Assembly: GCA_016463455.1 (NCBI GenBank) | Contig: JAEMRG010000097.1 | Location: 1-7,423, forward strand | Direction: 5' to 3' | DNA from: Rhodoferax sp. | Lineage (GTDB): Bacteria > Pseudomonadota > Gammaproteobacteria > Burkholderiales > Burkholderiaceae_C | Length of the DNA: 7,423 nt | In this document: in pieces, positions 5,835-7,423 of the stretch | Numbering within the stretch: position 1 is the stretch's first letter | How the letters are laid out: every line of letters starts with the position of its first letter | Translations under genes and position numbers: made by a program | Notes under the pieces: model-generated | The model's input: only the letters and a program-made list of their open reading frames with translations | Database searches by the model: none | Told to the model about the DNA's origin: nothing

Positions 5835-6584
5835 CTAAATCGCCGACTCTTCATCGGCGTCCAAGGCGGCAGGGGTCGCTTTGCCCCGGTCGGTGTCGCC
5901 AGTCTCCACTTTGCCATCGTCCTCATCCATCTCAAACTCTTCTCCGCGTCCGGCCTCAAATGCGCGGGCTTTCGCCCGCAGTACCAGCAGGGTTTCGATA
6001 AATAAGTCCACGCATTGGTAACGCAGGGTGTAGGCCATTTGCATCCAGTCCTGGTCGGCGACTTCGTCCTCGTCGATGCGCGGTTTGGCATAGGCGTTGG
6101 CGTACAGATCGGCCTCGGTAATCATGTCTCCGTCGTCTTCTGCGGTGTCAAATAAACCGGTGCGCGCAAAAGCTTCCACGCGACTCCAGCGCTCCGCAAA
6201 ATAATCCGCTAGGGCTTCGCTGCCGCCTTCCAAATCGCCAATGGCGGTGAGGAATTCCACCGGGTCGCCGCCAGCGCGAAAGATGACCGAGTTGACCATG
6301 CCGCGCAGATGGGTGCGCGACAGGTCTTTGTATTGTTTTTCAATCACTACGGCGCGCGCAAATTGCTGGGGTGAGACCAGTAGATTGACCACCGACTCTT
6401 TGGAGTTGTCGTATTCGCGGATCACGGCCAGGATGTCTTTGGGCGGTAGCTGCTCCAGCACCACCATCAAGGCGCTATCGCCCTCGGCGTCGGCCAATTC
6501 GACCAGAGCCGATTCGGCGCCCGAGATATCGCCCGCAGCAATCAGGCTTTGGGTTTTAGAAATCAATGCAAGATGTTGGCTCAT
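5835..6584 (-). CDS. Uncharacterised 249-aa helical protein with acidic C-terminal tail
   Basis: I cannot assign a function. Residues 1-110 read as short amphipathic helices joined by turns: SLIAAGDISGAESALVELA (13-31), VVLEQLPPKDILAVIREYD (41-59), VVNLLVSPQQFARAVVIEKQ (65-84). The LPPKD pattern and the repeated helix pairs recall MgtE N-terminal or FliG-type repeats, but this is resemblance by eye, not an assignment. A middle part includes ADYFAERWSRVEAFARTGLF (126-145), an acidic loop and a last long helix (about 182-212). The tail from about 214 to 249 is rich in Asp and Glu and probably disordered. No signal peptide or membrane segment is visible. The ATG at 6584 follows AGAGGA at 6-nt spacing. 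It sits 32 nt after the 176-aa gene and 41 nt before the 417-aa gene, all on one strand, so shared expression is likely. Confidence 0.78.
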   Translation of the reverse strand: MSQHLALISKTQSLIAAGDISGAESALVELADAEGDSALMVVLEQLPPKDILAVIREYDNSKESVVNLLVSPQQFARAVVIEKQYKDLSRTHLRGMVNSVIFRAGGDPVEFLTAIGDLEGGSEALADYFAERWSRVEAFARTGLFDTAEDDGDMITEADLYANAYAKPRIDEDEVADQDWMQMAYTLRYQCVDLFIETLLVLRAKARAFEAGRGEEFEMDEDDGKVETGDTDRGKATPAALDADEESAI

Positions 6585-6590
6585 GGCTTT

Positions 6591-6596
6591 TCCTCT
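6591..6596 (-). promoter_or_regulatory. Ribosome binding site of the 249-aa gene
   Basis: AGAGGA on the minus strand, 6 nt before the ATG at 6584. Confidence 0.7.
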
Positions 6597-6616
6597 GTCA
6601 ATTCGTTGCGCAGTCT

Positions 6617-7147
6617 TTATTCCTTGCGGTCAAAGCCTTGTTCGGCCATCCAATCATTGCCCGCTTCTTCGGCAGCGCGGGCTTCTTTTTCTTCCTCGGA
6701 ATCCTGGTCTTCCCCCTCTTTATCTTCGTCCTCATCGTCACTTGCAGCGACTGCTGCCGGCGTGTGGTGGAACAGGTATTCCATGCCCGCTGCCAGCACC
6801 ATCAGCGTGTCGCCCGCCGGGTCTTTACATAGTTCCTCCGCTAGGCCGACGGCCCAAGGCTCCAAACTCACATGGGCCGAGAGCGCAGCCCAGTCGGGCA
6901 ATTGGCTTGGGTCTTTGGCCACCAACGCGTCCATCAGCGCCGGTTTGCTAAAGCGCATGCCCTGGTGGAAGACGATGGCCACCATTTCCGGGGCGCTGGC
7001 CATCATCTGGCGTAAAAAGGGCAGTTCTTTACGGCGCTGGGCCAGGCGTTGACGCAAGACGTTCTTGCCTTCGGAGTCAAATGCCATGTCATTGATTTCA
7101 GCCTCATAGCTGGAGCGCAAGTGCGCGAAATAAGTCGATATCTTCAT
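6617..7147 (-). CDS. Uncharacterised 176-aa protein with strongly acidic C-terminal tail
   Basis: No family recognised. An N-terminal folded part (about 1-133) includes the basic stretch LRQRLAQRRKELPFLRQMM (31-49), the moderately hydrophobic segment PEMVAIVFHQGM (53-64), and DTLMVLAAGMEYLFHHTP (113-130). Residues 137-161 are almost entirely Asp, Glu and Lys, with SDDEDEDKEGEDQDSEEEKE at 136-155, then a short polar end. The tail is probably disordered; such tails occur in chaperone partners, histone or DNA mimics and ribosome-associated proteins, so they do not decide function. No signal peptide or transmembrane segment is present. The ATG at 7147 lies only 10 nt after the stop of the J-domain gene and has no clear Shine-Dalgarno, suggesting translation is coupled to the J-domain protein. 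Confidence 0.75.
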   Translation of the reverse strand: MKISTYFAHLRSSYEAEINDMAFDSEGKNVLRQRLAQRRKELPFLRQMMASAPEMVAIVFHQGMRFSKPALMDALVAKDPSQLPDWAALSAHVSLEPWAVGLAEELCKDPAGDTLMVLAAGMEYLFHHTPAAVAASDDEDEDKEGEDQDSEEEKEARAAEEAGNDWMAEQGFDRKE

Positions 7148-7157
7148 AAATGGATGG

Positions 7158-7423
7158 TCAGCGGCTTTGCAGCAGTTTGTCTAAATAGGGGTTCCATATC
7201 TCGCGCGCGGTTTGCAGCGGGTCATCGAGCAAGTTGCGGCGCCGGTTGTCATCGTAGGCCTGACGTTTGGTCTCGTCGCTCAGCACTTCATAGGCTTGTT
7301 GCACCGAACGAAAGCGCGCCGGTGCGTCCGGGTCGCTATTGCGGTCAGGGTGGTAGGCGGCGGCAAGTTGGCGAAACGCCTTTTTGATGTCGGCGATGCT
7401 GGCGCTGCCGCGCAGGCCCAGGG
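7158..7423 (-). CDS. J-domain (DnaJ-like) co-chaperone, C-terminal part
   Basis: The last 87 residues are visible; the start lies beyond the right edge. The visible piece begins inside the J-domain with LGLRGSASIADIKKAFRQLA, has the invariant HPD tripeptide in YHPDRNSD (visible residues 23-30) needed to stimulate Hsp70 ATP hydrolysis, and continues with FRSVQQAYEVLSDETKRQAY (37-56), helix III and IV of the domain. Only about 30 residues follow the domain, so there is no Gly/Phe region, zinc-finger or client-binding domain of canonical DnaJ after it. If little precedes the J-domain, this is a small class C J-protein that would bring a dedicated client or partner to an Hsp70. The partner may be one of the three proteins encoded immediately downstream. 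An Hsp70-family gene could lie just outside the window; this cannot be seen here. Confidence 0.92.
   Translation of the reverse strand, partial: LGLRGSASIADIKKAFRQLAAAYHPDRNSDPDAPARFRSVQQAYEVLSDETKRQAYDDNRRRNLLDDPLQTAREIWNPYLDKLLQSR

Noticed and set aside
5125..5838. A 237-aa plus-strand open frame opposite the 417-aa gene.
   Set aside because: The minus-strand gene has an optimal Shine-Dalgarno and operon context; the plus frame has neither and looks like an antisense shadow.
6566..6832. A plus-strand frame of 88 aa with a very hydrophobic stretch resembling a small membrane protein.
   Set aside because: The hydrophobic run is the antisense reading of the Glu/Asp/Lys-rich tail of the 176-aa protein, where such codons reverse to Phe, Leu, Ile and Val.

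Overview
The window is GC-rich and gene-dense, with short intergenic gaps and protein families typical of Burkholderiales. A Comamonadaceae member of the Rhodoferax type is the most likely source; this is inferred from codon usage and family resemblance, not from a marker gene. It looks like chromosomal sequence. I see no rRNA, tRNA, CRISPR array, insertion sequence, phage gene or integration scar.

Layout. (1) 1-371, minus: N-terminal third of a FadH-type 2,4-dienoyl-CoA reductase, running off the left edge. (2) 372-538: divergent intergenic region. (3) 539-1234, plus: NUDIX hydrolase with a large insertion before its NUDIX box. (4) 1224-2138, minus: a short alpha-methylacyl-CoA racemase/CoA-transferase III protein whose 3' end overlaps the NUDIX gene by 11 nt. 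(5) 2226-2705, minus: a MioC-like flavodoxin. (6) 2706-2828: divergent intergenic region with a small perfect inverted repeat. (7) 2829-3914, plus: a DEDDh 3'-5' exonuclease of the DNA polymerase III epsilon type with an extra C-terminal domain, probably starting at TTG. (8) 3926-4507, plus: a YiiM-like MOSC protein, 11 nt downstream. (9) 4540-7423, minus: four co-directional genes, read from the right edge as J-domain protein (partial), 176-aa acidic-tailed protein, 249-aa acidic-tailed helical protein and 417-aa helical protein. None of the last three belongs to a family I recognise with confidence.

How the parts may work together. fadH and the racemase-like gene both act on acyl-CoA thioesters and point to breakdown of unsaturated or branched acyl chains, but they do not share an operon. 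The exonuclease and MOSC genes form a probable two-gene unit; a proofreading-type nuclease next to a YiiM-like molybdenum-cofactor protein suggests handling of damaged or hydroxylated bases. The J-domain operon is the least explained part and the best candidate for something undescribed: a small Hsp70 co-chaperone translated just ahead of three uncharacterised, mostly helical soluble proteins, two of which end in strongly acidic tails.
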